In this document: positions 53,985 through 63,939 of the stretch, piece after piece
Position numbering within the stretch: position 1 is the stretch's first letter
Layout of the letters: each line of letters begins with the position of its first letter
Assembly (NCBI GenBank): GCA_943736015.1
Contig: OX031066.1
Location: forward strand, 23,792,127-23,856,126
Origin: Tridacna crocea
Lineage: Eukaryota > Mollusca > Bivalvia > Cardiida > Cardiidae
Direction: 5' to 3'
Length of the DNA stretch: 64,000 nucleotides
Notes under the pieces: model-generated
Told to the model about the DNA's origin: nothing
The model's input: the letters and a program-made list of their open reading frames with translations, nothing else
Databases searched by the model: none
Position numbers and translations under genes: made by a program

Positions 53985-54180
53985 GCTGACGAAATAGAAA
54001 TTCCCTTCTGAGTGCCCCAATTCAAAGAAAACTGACGTCACTGGAAACTGACGTCACTAAAACATGCAGTTTGGTGCATAAATGTTCAGTCTGGTGATCG
54101 ATCGACGCCGCCATTTTGGATGTTGTGTTGCACATGTAGTGATGTCTACGGGGCACTCAAAAGGGAAACTGGTTTTACGT
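53985..54180. mobile_element. inverted-repeat element
   Basis: AAATTCCCTTCTGAGTGCCCC (left, first 15 bases most alike) against GGGGCACTCAAAAGGG (right), spanning ~150 bp. It may belong to a larger element bounded by TTATTATACTGC and GTAGTATAATAA at 53907 and 54251. Confidence 0.55.
54033..54056. promoter_or_regulatory. two CRE-type octamers
   Basis: TGACGTCA at 54033-54040 and again at 54049-54056, 16 bp apart. This is the consensus for CREB/ATF proteins. They lie inside an inverted-repeat element with no gene nearby, so regulatory use is only a possibility. Confidence 0.4.
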
Positions 54181-54439
54181 GGTTTTTGCCAGGGAACATG
54201 AAATATGTTCCCGGCATGTTAACCAATCAGATCACGAGAAATTTCTTTGTAGTATAATAATATTTTTTTCATAACAACCCTAACTGTACCTATCTTTATT
54301 AAAATAGCTTTGCAATGTGAAATGTGTAGTCTGATCAAAGATCTAATTTGTCTGTGATTTGTCTGTGATTTTGACAGACATCTTTTGGAATAAATGTAAG
54401 AATTAGGTCTTTTTACTTCAATGCTTTACAGGTAACAGT

Positions 54440-54635
54440 TGTTATGAAAAGGCATGGTTTAAGACTTGTGCAAATTAAAAGTGTTCTCAGACAAAAAAGG
54501 GGCTCAATAATGGGATTGATATAGATAGATTAGCAAATAATAGATACCACTATTTTCTCCTTTTCCATACTATTTTCAAAGGCTTTCTTCCTAGTAGTGT
54601 TAAATTACAGGATCACAATGGTAAAGGGGTAAATT
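54440..54635 (+). mobile_element. HPT element, old
   Basis: Core right stem CACTATTTTCTCC and S arm ATTACAGGATCACAATGG remain. Confidence 0.55.
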
Positions 54636-54740
54636 TTTGTCATCCAGAGCAAAGGTAAGCATGATAGCAAGAAAGATAACTCATATGAAGTGTTGCATGA
54701 TCAGTGATCAGATTTTCTAGGAGTTGTCTTTCTTTGATCA

Positions 54741-54763
54741 TCTCTCTCTCTCTCTCTCTCTCT
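54741..54763 (+). repeat. (TC)n microsatellite
   Basis: Uninterrupted CT dinucleotides, about 11 units. Confidence 0.9.
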
Positions 54764-54854
54764 TCTTTGCATGGCACAGATCTTGCTGATATTTAATTAT
54801 GTTTTACATCTTATTTCAGTCCCACTCTTATCTTTTATAAGAATTAATTCAAGC

Positions 54855-55133
54855 TTAATCCTTTATCAAAACAACATTTTAGACTGATCCAAATTTAAAG
54901 CATTTGCAAACAACAAAATAAATGTAATTTAAAAATTGAAATATAATTCCAGCAGGTAAGAAAATAATGTGGGAAAAGGAGAAAATGCTGGTAACCAGCA
55001 TTTTCTCCTTATTCCACAATGTGTTCTACCCTGCTGGAAACAAATTTCAATTTTTGATTCACATTTATTTTGTTGTATGCAAATACTTTCAGTTTGGACT
55101 AGTCAAAAGTTTTGTCATATAGTAAAGAGTTAA
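54855..55133. mobile_element. HPT element with two L arms
   Basis: 279 bp, TTAA both sides. GCATTTGCAAACAACAAA on the left and TTTGTTGTATGCAAATAC on the right, so the full length is one palindrome. Confidence 0.85.
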
Positions 55134-55209
55134 ATGATGAGTTCTGATAATTTTAGGACAAAAAACACTGTAAAAATGGAGAATATTGTTACCAGCATTT
55201 TCTCCTTTC

Positions 55210-55345
55210 AACCAAAGAGTTGTAATATGTTTCGGCTCCAGACATCCTATCGTCCATCTGTCCTGTAGCAATTCCTTGTGTATGCAACTCCTCCTACAGT
55301 TTCCATTGGAATAATTTGAAACTTACCACAATGAAAGTTTATGAT
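55210..55345 (+). mobile_element. fragment of the GTATAC-head element
   Basis: TCCTGTAGCAATTCC...CTCCTACAGTTT...GTATAGTTGTGC matches the middle of the 48712 element in diverged form. It lies between the broken halves of an HPT copy. Confidence 0.35.
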
Positions 55346-55439
55346 GTATAGTTGTGCTTTTGACTCTTAAAATTTGGATTGCTAAAGACATTCTAGACTT
55401 TAACCATTTCATTGACAAGCCCCTTTGGGTTGGTTGTAT

Positions 55440-55700
55440 TGGGGTTAAACACCACTTTAACAGCTAAGGTTATGTCATGGTGGTCGGTGACGCACATATG
55501 TTTCCAGGCTTTCTCATACCAGTGCTAACACAACTTTCTTTCCAAAGCCACCAACTACTTTTCTCACATGCTTTAGCAGAGGTGAGAGGCGAAAATACGC
55601 CGGAAAGTAAGTTTGGCTCAACCGGGTATCAAACCCACAACCACCAGGTCATGAATCCGACACGCTCACCACTGGGCCACTAGGGCAGGCGCCCCTTTTG
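55440..55700 (-). mobile_element. SINE-Z, tRNA-headed, complete
   Basis: On the minus strand: GTGGCCCAGTGGTGAGC (A-box side) and GTGGGTTTGATACCCGG (B-box side) about 40 bp apart, then a body, ending in a T/A-rich tail near 55440. Not a tRNA gene: the acceptor stem does not close. Confidence 0.65.
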
Positions 55701-55888
55701 GTATATACAGGCTTCTTTGTCAGGGTAGTTAAAATTTGGGATTGTAAGTGGTAAGAATAAGAACTCGGTCTCAATGCTTCAACCCAACTTATGAATTCAC
55801 GGAATGTCCAACAATGGATCTGACAGAATGACATCTATTTTGCAAATTATTTGGCTGCTATCCATTTACTGAAAACTTAGAAACGTCC

Positions 55889-56137
55889 TTAACCCTTAAC
55901 CACACAGCAGAATTTTAGACCTGTCGGAATGAAAAGCGACCTATCCAAATGGAAAGCGTTTGCAGGCAATAATTTCATATTGGCTCGATTGACACAATTT
56001 TTCTTTGATAGTGAAGAAAACTTTGTGGGAAAAGGAGAAAATGCTGGTTACCAGCATTTTCTCCTTTTCCTACAAAGTTTTCCAAAGGCCTCTTCCTCAG
56101 GGTAATTAAAAGTCGTTAGTGTGTGGTAAAGGGTTAA
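55889..56137 (+). mobile_element. HPT element with small L-arm duplication
   Basis: 249 bp; GACCTGTCGGAATGAAAAGC is followed by a near repeat. Core intact (GTGGGAAAAGG / CCTTTTCCTAC). Confidence 0.9.
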
Positions 56138-56239
56138 CAACATACAAGATTACAAAATTCACTTTGTCTCACAAAGAAAATCTCCACCCAGGGCAGCCTG
56201 TATGGACTGCACTTGGTGACATGGGTAGCTTCTTTTTTC

Positions 56240-56600
56240 AGATGGGCTGTCTGGGCATGTCATATTCTTCAAAGATTCGACCTGTCTTATATAACAGTCA
56301 TCACTAGCCCCGCAAAGCAAGCAGACTGTAATATTATTCTCTATAAAGTAGCAATGTAGAAAATAGCTTTTATCAATACGTTTGAGGAGAAATGAGACCT
56401 GCTTTAGCTCCAGATTTCTCTAAACTGCTGATCATAGCTGAGTGAATTGCATGAGGTAGCATTTTATTGAGAAAACATTTATTTTAGTTAGAAATTCAAA
56501 GTAACAGTTGTCACAAAGGAAAGTGGTTCGGTTCTGTACCCAGGATGCCCAAATTAGATAGACGAGTATTTATAGAATGCCATCTAGCGGGAGATAATGT
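56240..56600 (+). repeat. R3 dispersed repeat
   Basis: TGGGCATGTCATATTCTTC to GCCATCTAGCGGGAGATAA; unsplit, colinear with 24826-25165. Confidence 0.75.
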
Positions 56601-56727
56601 TTTCAGATGCTTTTAACCCTTTTCTCACAGAGCATGACTCATTGGCCCCATTACATTTTTTGGGTTTAGAACTTTCACTAAAAAGCAAAGCCAGTAGCTG
56701 AGCATTGGCATCTTAATATGTAGTTTT

Positions 56728-56797
56728 CTTGCCCCACAATGTTTTCAGATGGCTTCTTCAGGTCCTTAATCCTATATCACACACTTTTTAATGTTAA
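56728..56797 (+). mobile_element. HPT right-half fragment
   Basis: CCCCACAATGTTTTCAG to the TTAA of the next copy. Confidence 0.55.
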
Positions 56798-57025
56798 ACT
56801 CTATACCACGTGACTAAAATTTAGACTTGCCTAAAATTAAAGCATTTGCAGAATACAGTTTAAGCATGGCTAAAGTGATAGAATTTGTTATTGATAAGGT
56901 AAAAAACATTGTTGGAAATGGAGAAAATGCTGGTTACCAGCATTTTCTCCTTTTCCTACAATGTTTTCGAAAGGCTTTTTTTCTTAGGGTCGATAAATTT
57001 CAGGATTGTGTTTGATGAAGAGTAA
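56794..57025 (+). mobile_element. HPT element
   Basis: Complete core; right TTAA reduced to GTAA. A second S-arm end (57026-57090, GGTCGTCAAACTCGAG...GGTTAA) follows directly. Confidence 0.85.
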
Positions 57026-57112
57026 AAACAATCATCCAAAGCCTTCTCTGTCGGGGTCGTCAAACTCGAGATTGTGTAGTAAAGGGTTAAACACAGCATT
57101 GTTTGTTGACCA

Positions 57113-57350
57113 TTTAACGAAAGAAAGGCAAGGTTTTATGACCCCTATGAAAACATCATGCGAAAAGGACGAAAATCTGGTAACCTGAATTTTCTTCTTT
57201 TCCCATAATCAACATTTTTGTCTAGTCCTACAGTGTTTACCTTACCAAACACAAAATAATTTCCACATTTTTAGCCACTTTTTTTTTTGTGTGTGTTCTT
57301 GGAATGTGTTCAATTTGGTCAAGTCTTGATTTTTTTCTCAGCATCGTAAA
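57113..57350 (-). mobile_element. HPT element, old
   Basis: TTTATGACCCCTATGAAAACATC and GTTCAATTTGGTCAAGTC mark the arms; core CGAAAAGGACGAAAATC. Confidence 0.55.
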
Positions 57351-57418
57351 GATTTGAAAATTCCATTTGAAAATACAGATGATACTCTAAGAAAGAAAAC
57401 AGTGGATGCCAGATTCCC

Positions 57419-57633
57419 TTAACCCATTACCATACAATCCCTGATCCTAACTTTTAATGAGCCTAAGAAATAGTTCTTTTGAAAACATTGTGAGAAATCC
57501 AGCATTTTCTCCTTTTCTCACAATGTTTTCTACCCTTTCCAAATCAAATTTCAATTATTGATTCACAATTATTTTGTCTTCTGCAAATGCTTTCAATTTG
57601 GGCAAGTCTAAAATTTAACTGGTAAAGAGTTAA
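57419..57633 (-). mobile_element. HPT element, left core stem reduced
   Basis: GTGAGAAATCCAGCATTTTCTCC shows the join; TTAA both sides. Confidence 0.85.
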
Positions 57634-57851
57634 GCCTCAACCTCAAAATTGATAATGCATTAGGAATTGAGCATCAGATAAGATATATGGGCCTTATGCA
57701 TGCAAAGAAGCCATATGCATAGATAACTGACTGATAGATGGAATATTCTTTCCTGGTGAAATACTTAATGAAATATCGGGAACACACATTATTACTGTCA
57801 AATTTTGGATAAAGAACTAAAAGGCCACCATAAATCATTGACTCTTTCTAG

Positions 57852-57936
57852 ATATGGTCGGTTTACTTCGAAAATCTCCTAACTACAGCTTGAAACAAGC
57901 TGTAGTTAGGAGGTTTTTAAAGTAAACCAACAATAT
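57852..57936. repeat. R7 hairpin
   Basis: Arms around AACTACAGCTTG-AAA-CAAGCTGTAGTT; about four mismatches over 41 bp. Confidence 0.85.
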
Positions 57937-58021
57937 ATTTCTACTTCTGTCAGCGTTCTGACAGTCAAATTCCAGAAGAATGTTTGGGAAAAAAGATAAC
58001 CAATCACGGCTATTTTGAACC

Positions 58022-58560
58022 AAGCCCCCGTAGCTCATTCGATAGCGTGTAGGACTTGAGAACAGGGGATCACTGGTTTGATTCCTGGCTCGGCCAATTT
58101 CTTTTCGGAGAATTGATGATAGTCACTGCAACAGGATTCATACCTCTCTCACTGCTGAGTGTTGTTTTGATGGTGGTTATGTGGAAAAGCAGCCAGTGGC
58201 TTGTAAAGTCGTATTATACAGAGTACTGGTGAACCCTTTCCCAAACGATAAACTTTTGGACTAGACCAAATTGAAAGCATTTGCAGACGACAATTTAACT
58301 CCTGCTGAAAAGATGATTTCTGTCTATGACAGGGTAGAAAACATTGCGTGAAAAGGAGAAAATGCTGGTTACCAGCATTTTCTCCTTTTCCCACAATGTT
58401 TTCAAAAGGCTACTATTCCAGACCCGTAAAAACCAGGGATTGTTTGGGAAAGGGTTAAATAAACTCCAGGAAAGCATGGATAGGTGCACTAGCCATAGCG
58501 TTATAACCAAAATAATGTTGAAAATGGCAATAAACATAAACATACAATCAATCAATCAAC
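58022..58560 (+). mobile_element. SINE-Y, full-length, carrying an HPT
   Basis: Head with GTAGCTCATTCGATAGC (A box) and CTGGTTTGATTCCTGGC (B box), body ATTGATGATAGTCACTGC...GTTATGTGGAAAAGC, then the HPT, then the tail TCCAGGAAAGCATGG...GTTGAAAATGGC and an A/C-rich end. It defines the SINE-Y family. Confidence 0.75.
58230..58458 (+). mobile_element. HPT element in SINE-Y, young
   Basis: 229 bp; left site TGAA, right TTAA; nearly identical to 30948 and 25840. Confidence 0.9.
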
Positions 58561-58690
58561 TTGGTTACTTTGAGCCAGGGTTATCCATTTACTATGGGGA
58601 AGTATGGTCTTACACTTCCTTGGATGTGCACATACTCTTCTGTAGAAAATTTATCTGGCTAACCCTTTACAAAAAAAATCCAAATTGACT

Positions 58691-58924
58691 TTAACCCTTT
58701 ATCACACAATGACTACTTTTAATGCCCCCTGAAAGAGAAGGCTTTTGAAAACATTGTTGGAAAGGGAGAAAATGCTGGTTACCGGCATTTTTTCCTTTTC
58801 CTACAAAGTTTTCTACCCTATCAAAACAAAATTGCACCATTTGATCCACTTTGAAATTGGCGTCTACAAATGCCAACCTTCAATTTGGATATGTCTAAAA
58901 TTTCACTCTGTGGTAATGGATTAA
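58691..58924 (-). mobile_element. HPT element
   Basis: TTAA both sides; several core mismatches (CCGGCATTTTTTCC). Confidence 0.85.
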
Positions 58925-59018
58925 TGCTTGTTACCGGCATTTTTTCCTTTTCCGTCAGGGTTTCAAAACCTCTCTTTGTCAAGATTGTTAGAACTCAGGA
59001 TTGTGTGGTAAAGGGTTC
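58921..59018 (+). mobile_element. HPT right-half fragment, chained
   Basis: Starts TGCTTGTTACCGGC, the same unusual core as its neighbour, suggesting a local duplication; ends GGTAAAGGGTTC. Confidence 0.65.
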
Positions 59019-59174
59019 AAAGATTCCACCATCAATAAGAAGATAATCCAATTGTAAAAATTCAATTTATTGTATTGTGATAAAGAAAATGTGATGACTA
59101 TCTAGAAAATGACTAAACTTCCTTTCTGATATAGAAAACCCAGCATATTAACTTGGACATTGCTGTTAGATGCT

Positions 59175-59385
59175 GCTACAGAGCTCCGGATAAGAGTGAG
59201 TGATGGTATTTAAAGTCATTATTTCTTTTCGAAACCCTATGTTTTGAGTACTCATTAAACCCATCTTGATGAGACGATTCTAATGAGTACCCACAAGTTA
59301 GGCACAACATAGGATTTTGTGGAGAATTTTTATTTTCAACTTTGAAATTAAAATCACTCCCTCTGTCTGGAGTTCTGGATGCAGA
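59175..59385. mobile_element. R16 inverted-repeat MITE
   Basis: GAGCTCCGGATAAGAG...TCACTCCCTCTGTCTGGAG; centre AACCCTATGTTTTGAGTACTC. Confidence 0.65.
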
Positions 59386-59454
59386 TGATATTTTAGGTCA
59401 AGGTATGGAACAAAGTACTGCAAATTCAATGATGTTTTGGCTGGAATGTGTCAC

Positions 59455-59899
59455 TGAACTCTGTACCAAACAACAAAATTTTGGACTGAACCAAATTTAA
59501 TGCATGTGTAGACGACAAATTAAATGTAACTCAGGTGGTGATTTCTGTCTGATAGAATAGAAAACATTGGATAACAAAGGAGCTGATTGCCAGCATTTTC
59601 TACTTTTCCCAAAATGTTTTTGAAAGCATTCTCTTTCAGTATTGCTTAACCCATTGCCAAATGACAAAATTTTAGACTGGTCCAAATTGAAAGCATTTGG
59701 AGAGGACAACATAAAAGTGACTGAAAATTTGAAATTTATTTGTGAAGGGTAGAAAACATTGTGGGAAAAGGAGAAAATGCTGGTAACCAGCATTTTCTCC
59801 TTTTCCAACAATGTTTTCTAAATGCTTCTTTCTCAGGGGCGTCAAAAGTAGGAATTGTATGGGAAAGGGTTAAACTTGAGATTGTGTGGTGAAGATTAA
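59455..59899 (+). mobile_element. HPT element (outer) interrupted by another HPT
   Basis: Left part to TTTCAGTATTGC, right part ACTTGAGATTGTGTGG after the insert; S arm cut at its TTAA. Confidence 0.8.
59646..59873 (+). mobile_element. HPT element (inner)
   Basis: TTAA on both sides. Same direction as the outer copy. Confidence 0.9.
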
Positions 59900-60014
59900 C
59901 CCTTTTTTCCCTACCAGACTACAAAAGTTAGGACTACAAGATTCAACGCATATTCAGAGACCAGCTATTAGTGACAAATAATTTGCTGTAATCTAGTCTC
60001 ATTTGTGACTTCAG

Positions 60015-60424
60015 GTTTATCAGAGAATCGAACTCGTAAAGCCTACAGCTCCGTTGATGTCAGAAACATGGATGACACAGTCTCCAATCCAGGATCCACC
60101 AGTAAGCGCCGACGTTTCTTCAGCAGTTTTCGGAAGAAAATCCGGAGCAGCAAATACAGAGACCAGAATGAGAACCTTACATCCTTGAGTACAAGTCAGC
60201 CCAATATTTTTCACACAAGTTCCCAAACTACCTCAACAGATGACGAGTTTCATCATCGTTCCTGGATCAACCAGAGTAGTGTAGATAAAAGTGTCAGTGA
60301 CCTTGATATGTCTCCAACTAGGTCAAGGTCACAGTCATATGCCAGAACTTCTAGTGAAGAATGGGATAAAGTTGAAATAGACAGCGGAATTGCTGTCATA
60401 GAAACAACTGCAAGCACAGAGCCG
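60015..60424 (+). CDS. internal exon of an unrecognised Ser-rich host protein
   Basis: Best host-gene candidate in the window. A 3' splice site (TGACTTCAG, 60006-60014) precedes an open frame of 136 codons plus two bases of a split codon, and a good 5' splice site follows (CCG|GTAAGA, 60425-60430). The frame stays open past the donor only until it meets an HPT copy at 60498, so the donor is the natural end. The peptide is hydrophilic and probably disordered: a basic block KRRRFFSSFRKKIRSSK about 33 residues in, then Ser/Thr/Gln-rich stretches, an Arg/Ser run (SPTRSRSQSYARTSSEEW) and an acidic end. There is no methionine start, signal peptide or membrane segment, so it is an internal exon, entering at phase 1 and leaving at phase 0. 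Codon use and composition differ from the repeats around it. The basic and Ser patches would suit a phosphorylated or membrane-binding linker, but that is inference and I cannot name the family. Confidence 0.75.
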
Positions 60425-60497
60425 GTAAGATTATATTTTTGTCCTCTCTCAAATCCATATTTTACTGGCTATTACATTATTATATTGCCTACTTCAT

Positions 60498-60728
60498 TTA
60501 ACCCTTTACTAAATGATCCCTGGCTTTTTAACGACCCTGAGATAGAAGCCTTTTGAAAACATTGTGGGAAAAGGAGGAAATGCTGGTATCCTGCATTTTC
60601 TCCTTTTCCCACAATGTTTTCTACCCTGCTCGAAACAAATTTCAATTTTTGAGTTGCATTTAGTTTGTCGTCTGCAAATGCTTTCAGTTTGGACCAGTCT
60701 GAAATTTTGCCGATTGGTTAAGAGTTAA
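60498..60728 (-). mobile_element. HPT element in the intron after the 60015 exon
   Basis: TTAA both sides, starting 74 bp past the donor. The host frame reads into it for about 19 codons before stopping. Confidence 0.9.
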
Positions 60729-60950
60729 CCTGACCCTGACCTTTACGCTGAATATATTTGTAGGCTTGGAAATAGAACTCCAATTATCAGTTGGTAAGTA
60801 ACATATACAGGGGAAGGAACAGGTACGTATATGATGTGAAATATTCTGGTGATCGTTTGGAACATATGCCGAAGGAAGCCACAGCAATGCCAACGATATA
60901 GATAGAAATTTAATTTATGTAAATTATGTTAGCCTGGGTCAGGTTTAATA
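60725..60950. mobile_element. R15 element, compact
   Basis: AACCTGACCCTGACC at the left and CCTGGGTCAGGTTTAA at the right are inverted tips; colinear with 32764-33650. Confidence 0.6.
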
Positions 60951-61008
60951 AATGGAGTAGGTAATAATTCATATTCAAAACTTTATCCATACAAACTATT
61001 CTCTGAGA

Positions 61009-61924
61009 AAAGGGGTTCAGTGCGTCGGCAAAGTTTGAACCCAAATCAACCAGTGCAGTCCGTGTAGGCTAATCTGAATCAATTTTTCTTTTATTACTCA
61101 TTTTTCTGGAGGCCAAAGGCATCCGTCATGATTCAGCAAGTTGATAGACAAAATTGTTTTCATGTTTCCATAATTATGTGATTTTGTTGTTAGACAAAAT
61201 GGGTTTCATGTTTCCATAATTATGTAAAAAAGTTGTCATACAAAATGATTATTATGGATCTGTAGTTATGTGATAATGTTTGCTAGACAAAATAGGTTTC
61301 AAGGATCTATAGATATGTTGTTAGACAGAGGTGGTTTCATGGATGTGTAGTTATGTGAAAATATTGTTAGACAAAATGCGTTCCATGGATCCGTAGTTGT
61401 GTGATAATGATGTTAGATAAAATAGATTTCATGGATCTTTAGTTATCGATAACCTTGTTAGACAAAATGAGTTTTGTGGATCAATAGTTAGACAAAATGG
61501 GTTATAAGAATACATAATTATGTGATAACATTGTTAGACATATTAGATTTCATGTTTCCATAATTATGGTAGAACATTGTGAGACAAAATGGGTTTCATG
61601 TTTCCATAATTATGTGATAACTTTGTGAGAAAAAAATCGGTTTCATGGATCAATAATTATGTGAGAATGTTGTGAGATAAAATGGGTTAAATGGCAATTA
61701 TGTGATAACGTTGTGAGGCAAAATGGGTTTCATGAATCCATAATTATGTGAGAACTTTGTTAGACAAAATGGGTTTCATGTTTCCATATTTATGTGAGAA
61801 CGTTGTGAGACAAATAAGGTTTCATGTTTCTATAATTATGTGATAATATTGTGAGACAAATTGGGTTTCATGGATCCATAATTATGTGATAACTTCTTTG
61901 ATATGATGAATCATGGAGATGCAG
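61009..61924 (+). mobile_element. R4 element with an internal minisatellite
   Basis: R4 start GAAAAGGGGTTCAGTGCG and end ATCATGGAGATGCAG flank the array at 61165-61890. The array unit (GGATCCATAATTATGTGATAA) matches a single internal R4 phrase seen at 38143-38166 in reverse. Confidence 0.65.
61165..61890 (+). repeat. minisatellite, ~46-bp unit, about 16 copies
   Basis: Unit of the form GACAAAATGGGTTTCATG + TTTCCATAATTATGTGAT + AACGTTGTTA. Right-hand units are more alike than left-hand ones. No coding potential. Confidence 0.85.
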
Positions 61925-62152
61925 TAGCCCTTTACTCCATAAGGCATTTCTATGTTAACTCTAATTGACCCTAAATAACAACAAGGATGAAGCCGTTTCT
62001 TATGTGTATATGACACCCTTTGATAGTGTAGAAAACATTGTGGCAAAAGGTGAAATTGCTCGTCACGAGCAATTTCACCTTTTGCCACAATGTTTTCCAA
62101 AGGCTCCTACAAGCAATGTGTAGAAATGAGTATCTATGAGGTAAGGGCTTAA
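61925..62152 (+). mobile_element. HPT element, variant core (GTGGCAAAAGGTG)
   Basis: Core GGCAAAAGGTGAAATTGC with exact complement; right TTAA intact, left decayed to GTAG. It sits at the ATGCATTAA tip of the R4 element. Confidence 0.85.
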
Positions 62153-62202
62153 ACCTTTTACCAAAGCATGACATCTATACAATTGACTGCATCACATTTC
62201 GC

Positions 62203-62273
62203 TAGGTGAGTGCAACACTATTCTAAGTGCCAGTACAATGTGCAGGCACTTAGAATGGTGTTGCACTCACCTA
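62203..62273. repeat. hairpin, 29-bp arms, 13-nt loop
   Basis: TAGGTGAGTGCAACACTATT at the left pairs with the right arm with one mismatch. No second copy seen in the window. Confidence 0.85.
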
Positions 62274-62339
62274 TCAATTTGTCTTGTCATTAACTGGTTG
62301 TCCAAAACAAAAAATTGTTTGTGACAGAATATCAGAATA

Positions 62340-62525
62340 AATGCAGAACCCCAGATAGAAGGAGGTGATGGTATTCTAAATCTATAATCATTTCTCTTTC
62401 AAATCCTATGTTGTAGGCACTCATTAGAATCGTCTCGATGAGATGGTACCCATAAGATATGGTTCAGTGGATATTTTTTTCAAATTTTGAAATCAAAAAC
62501 GATCCCTTTGTCTAGAGCCCTGTAA
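62340..62525. mobile_element. R16 inverted-repeat MITE
   Basis: CAGATAGAAGGAGGTGATGG...ACGATCCCTTTGTCTAG with centre AATCCTATGTTGTAGGC. Confidence 0.6.
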
Positions 62526-62565
62526 AAGGATAAATAGAGGTTTAAAGTACCCCTGAGATACAACT

Positions 62566-62767
62566 TTAACTCATTACCAACCAACAACATTTTAGGTTTG
62601 TCCAAATCAAAAGCATTTGCAGACCACTGTATAGAAGTGAATGAAAATTTGAAATTTGTTTTGTGAAGAGTAGAAAACACTGTGGCATTTGCTTCTTTTC
62701 CCACAATGTTTTCTAAAGGCTTCTTTCTCAGGGTCGTCAAATGTAGTAATTTGTGGTATTGGGTTAA
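62566..62767 (+). mobile_element. HPT element, left core stem deleted
   Basis: AAACACTGTGGCATTTGCTTC shows the join; TTAA both sides. Confidence 0.85.
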
Positions 62768-63349
62768 TGTCTGCCTTTCTTGACAAAACTCACAAGTACA
62801 CAGAATGATATTAATACTGTTGAATGGCTTTATTTTATATTTTAAAGTGAAGGGAAGCAAGATTTGGGTTTTTTTTGTCTTTCTCAAAAGAGGGAAAAAA
62901 ATTTCTCTATCTTGCAAAGAATTTGAAATGCGAGTCCTGAAGAGTTTCAATTGAGCAGCTCAAGTCAACTTAATTACAGCTTGTTGGAAAACAAATTTTC
63001 AAGTTCTTGAAAAGATCTCGCTGAAAGTTAGTTTGACTGCTAATGGAATTTGAAATTAATGATTTCATTTCACTGCTCCAAGCTGATCCTGATTTTGCAA
63101 TTTCAAAGCTGTTAAACTTTTTAGAATGGTTGTTTGCAATGAAGAAAACACACTAAAATATTTTGATCTGTTAAAGTATACAATAAAGTAGTTGGTGGTG
63201 TTGCTTCTAAATCGGGTTGTATATTTTGTGCAGTCTAATCTTTTTCTGCTCTGTTTGCAAAAGCAACATAAACTGGTTCATGTATCAGTATTTGGAGGGT
63301 TAGTGTTTGGACCATGGCTTGAAACATCAGTGTGGGTCAAATTGCCCAA
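62768..63349. other. nothing recognised
   Basis: Splice-like and open-frame signals are weak; the frame at 63192-63419 runs into HPT-like sequence. Confidence 0.4.
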
Positions 63350-63543
63350 TTCAAACAACGAAATTCTGGCCTATACCGAATGGAAAGCATTAATTTTGCT
63401 GTTGACCACTTTATTTTAAATATATATTTCAGTGATCTGTCTTTAATAGGAAAGCAAACATTGTTGAAAAAAGAGAAAATGCTGAAAAGCTGCGATCTTC
63501 TTCTCGGTCTTTAAAACTCTGGGTTGTGACTGGTAAAGGCCTA
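63350..63543 (+). mobile_element. HPT element, old
   Basis: CAAACAACGAAATTCTGGCC start; core AAAAGAGAAAATGCTGAAAAGC damaged; ends GGTAAAGGCCTAAG. Confidence 0.6.
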
Positions 63544-63549
63544 AGACCA

Positions 63550-63801
63550 GTACCTCTTTACTAAACAACAAAATTTTTTTTGATTGGTCCAAATTGAAAG
63601 CACTTACAGATGACAAAATAATCATAACTCAAAAATCGAAATTTGTTTCCAGAAGGGAAGAAAACATTTTGGGAAGAGGAGAAAATGCTGGTTACCAGCA
63701 TTTTCTCCTTTTCCCACAATGTTTTCTGAAGGCTTCTTTCTCAGGGATGTCAAAAGAAGGGATTGCATGGTGAAGGGCTGGATTGCATGGTGAAGGGCTA
63801 T
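63550..63801 (+). mobile_element. HPT element, right tip duplicated
   Basis: Complete core. GGATTGCATGGTGAAGGGCT is written twice at the right end. Confidence 0.85.
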
Positions 63802-63939
63802 AACAAGCAGACAATAAATCAAATACAGGAGACATGATTATGAAAAGGAAATAGGGGAGAAAAAATAGCTCATTTACGAGGGAAATTAGCTCATTGTGTA
63901 ATTTCCATGTCGTAATAGTGTGGAAGTGATGATGTTAAG

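Larger units (their letters stand above)
55130..55757 (+). mobile_element. HPT element, probably split by SINE-Z
   Basis: Left part to CAGCATTTTCTCCTTTC (55209); an S arm (GGCTTCTTTGTCAGGGTAG...) resumes at 55707. The gap holds the SINE and a Helitron-like fragment. Confidence 0.5.

Noticed and set aside
58026-58100. tRNA gene
   Set aside because: A- and B-box-like motifs are present but the acceptor stem does not close, and a SINE body follows. The same applies at 32350, 40548 and 55600.
60005-60014. GTG start for the 60005 frame as a gene start
   Set aside because: These bases are the splice acceptor of the 60015 exon; there is no initiator context, and the exon enters mid-codon.
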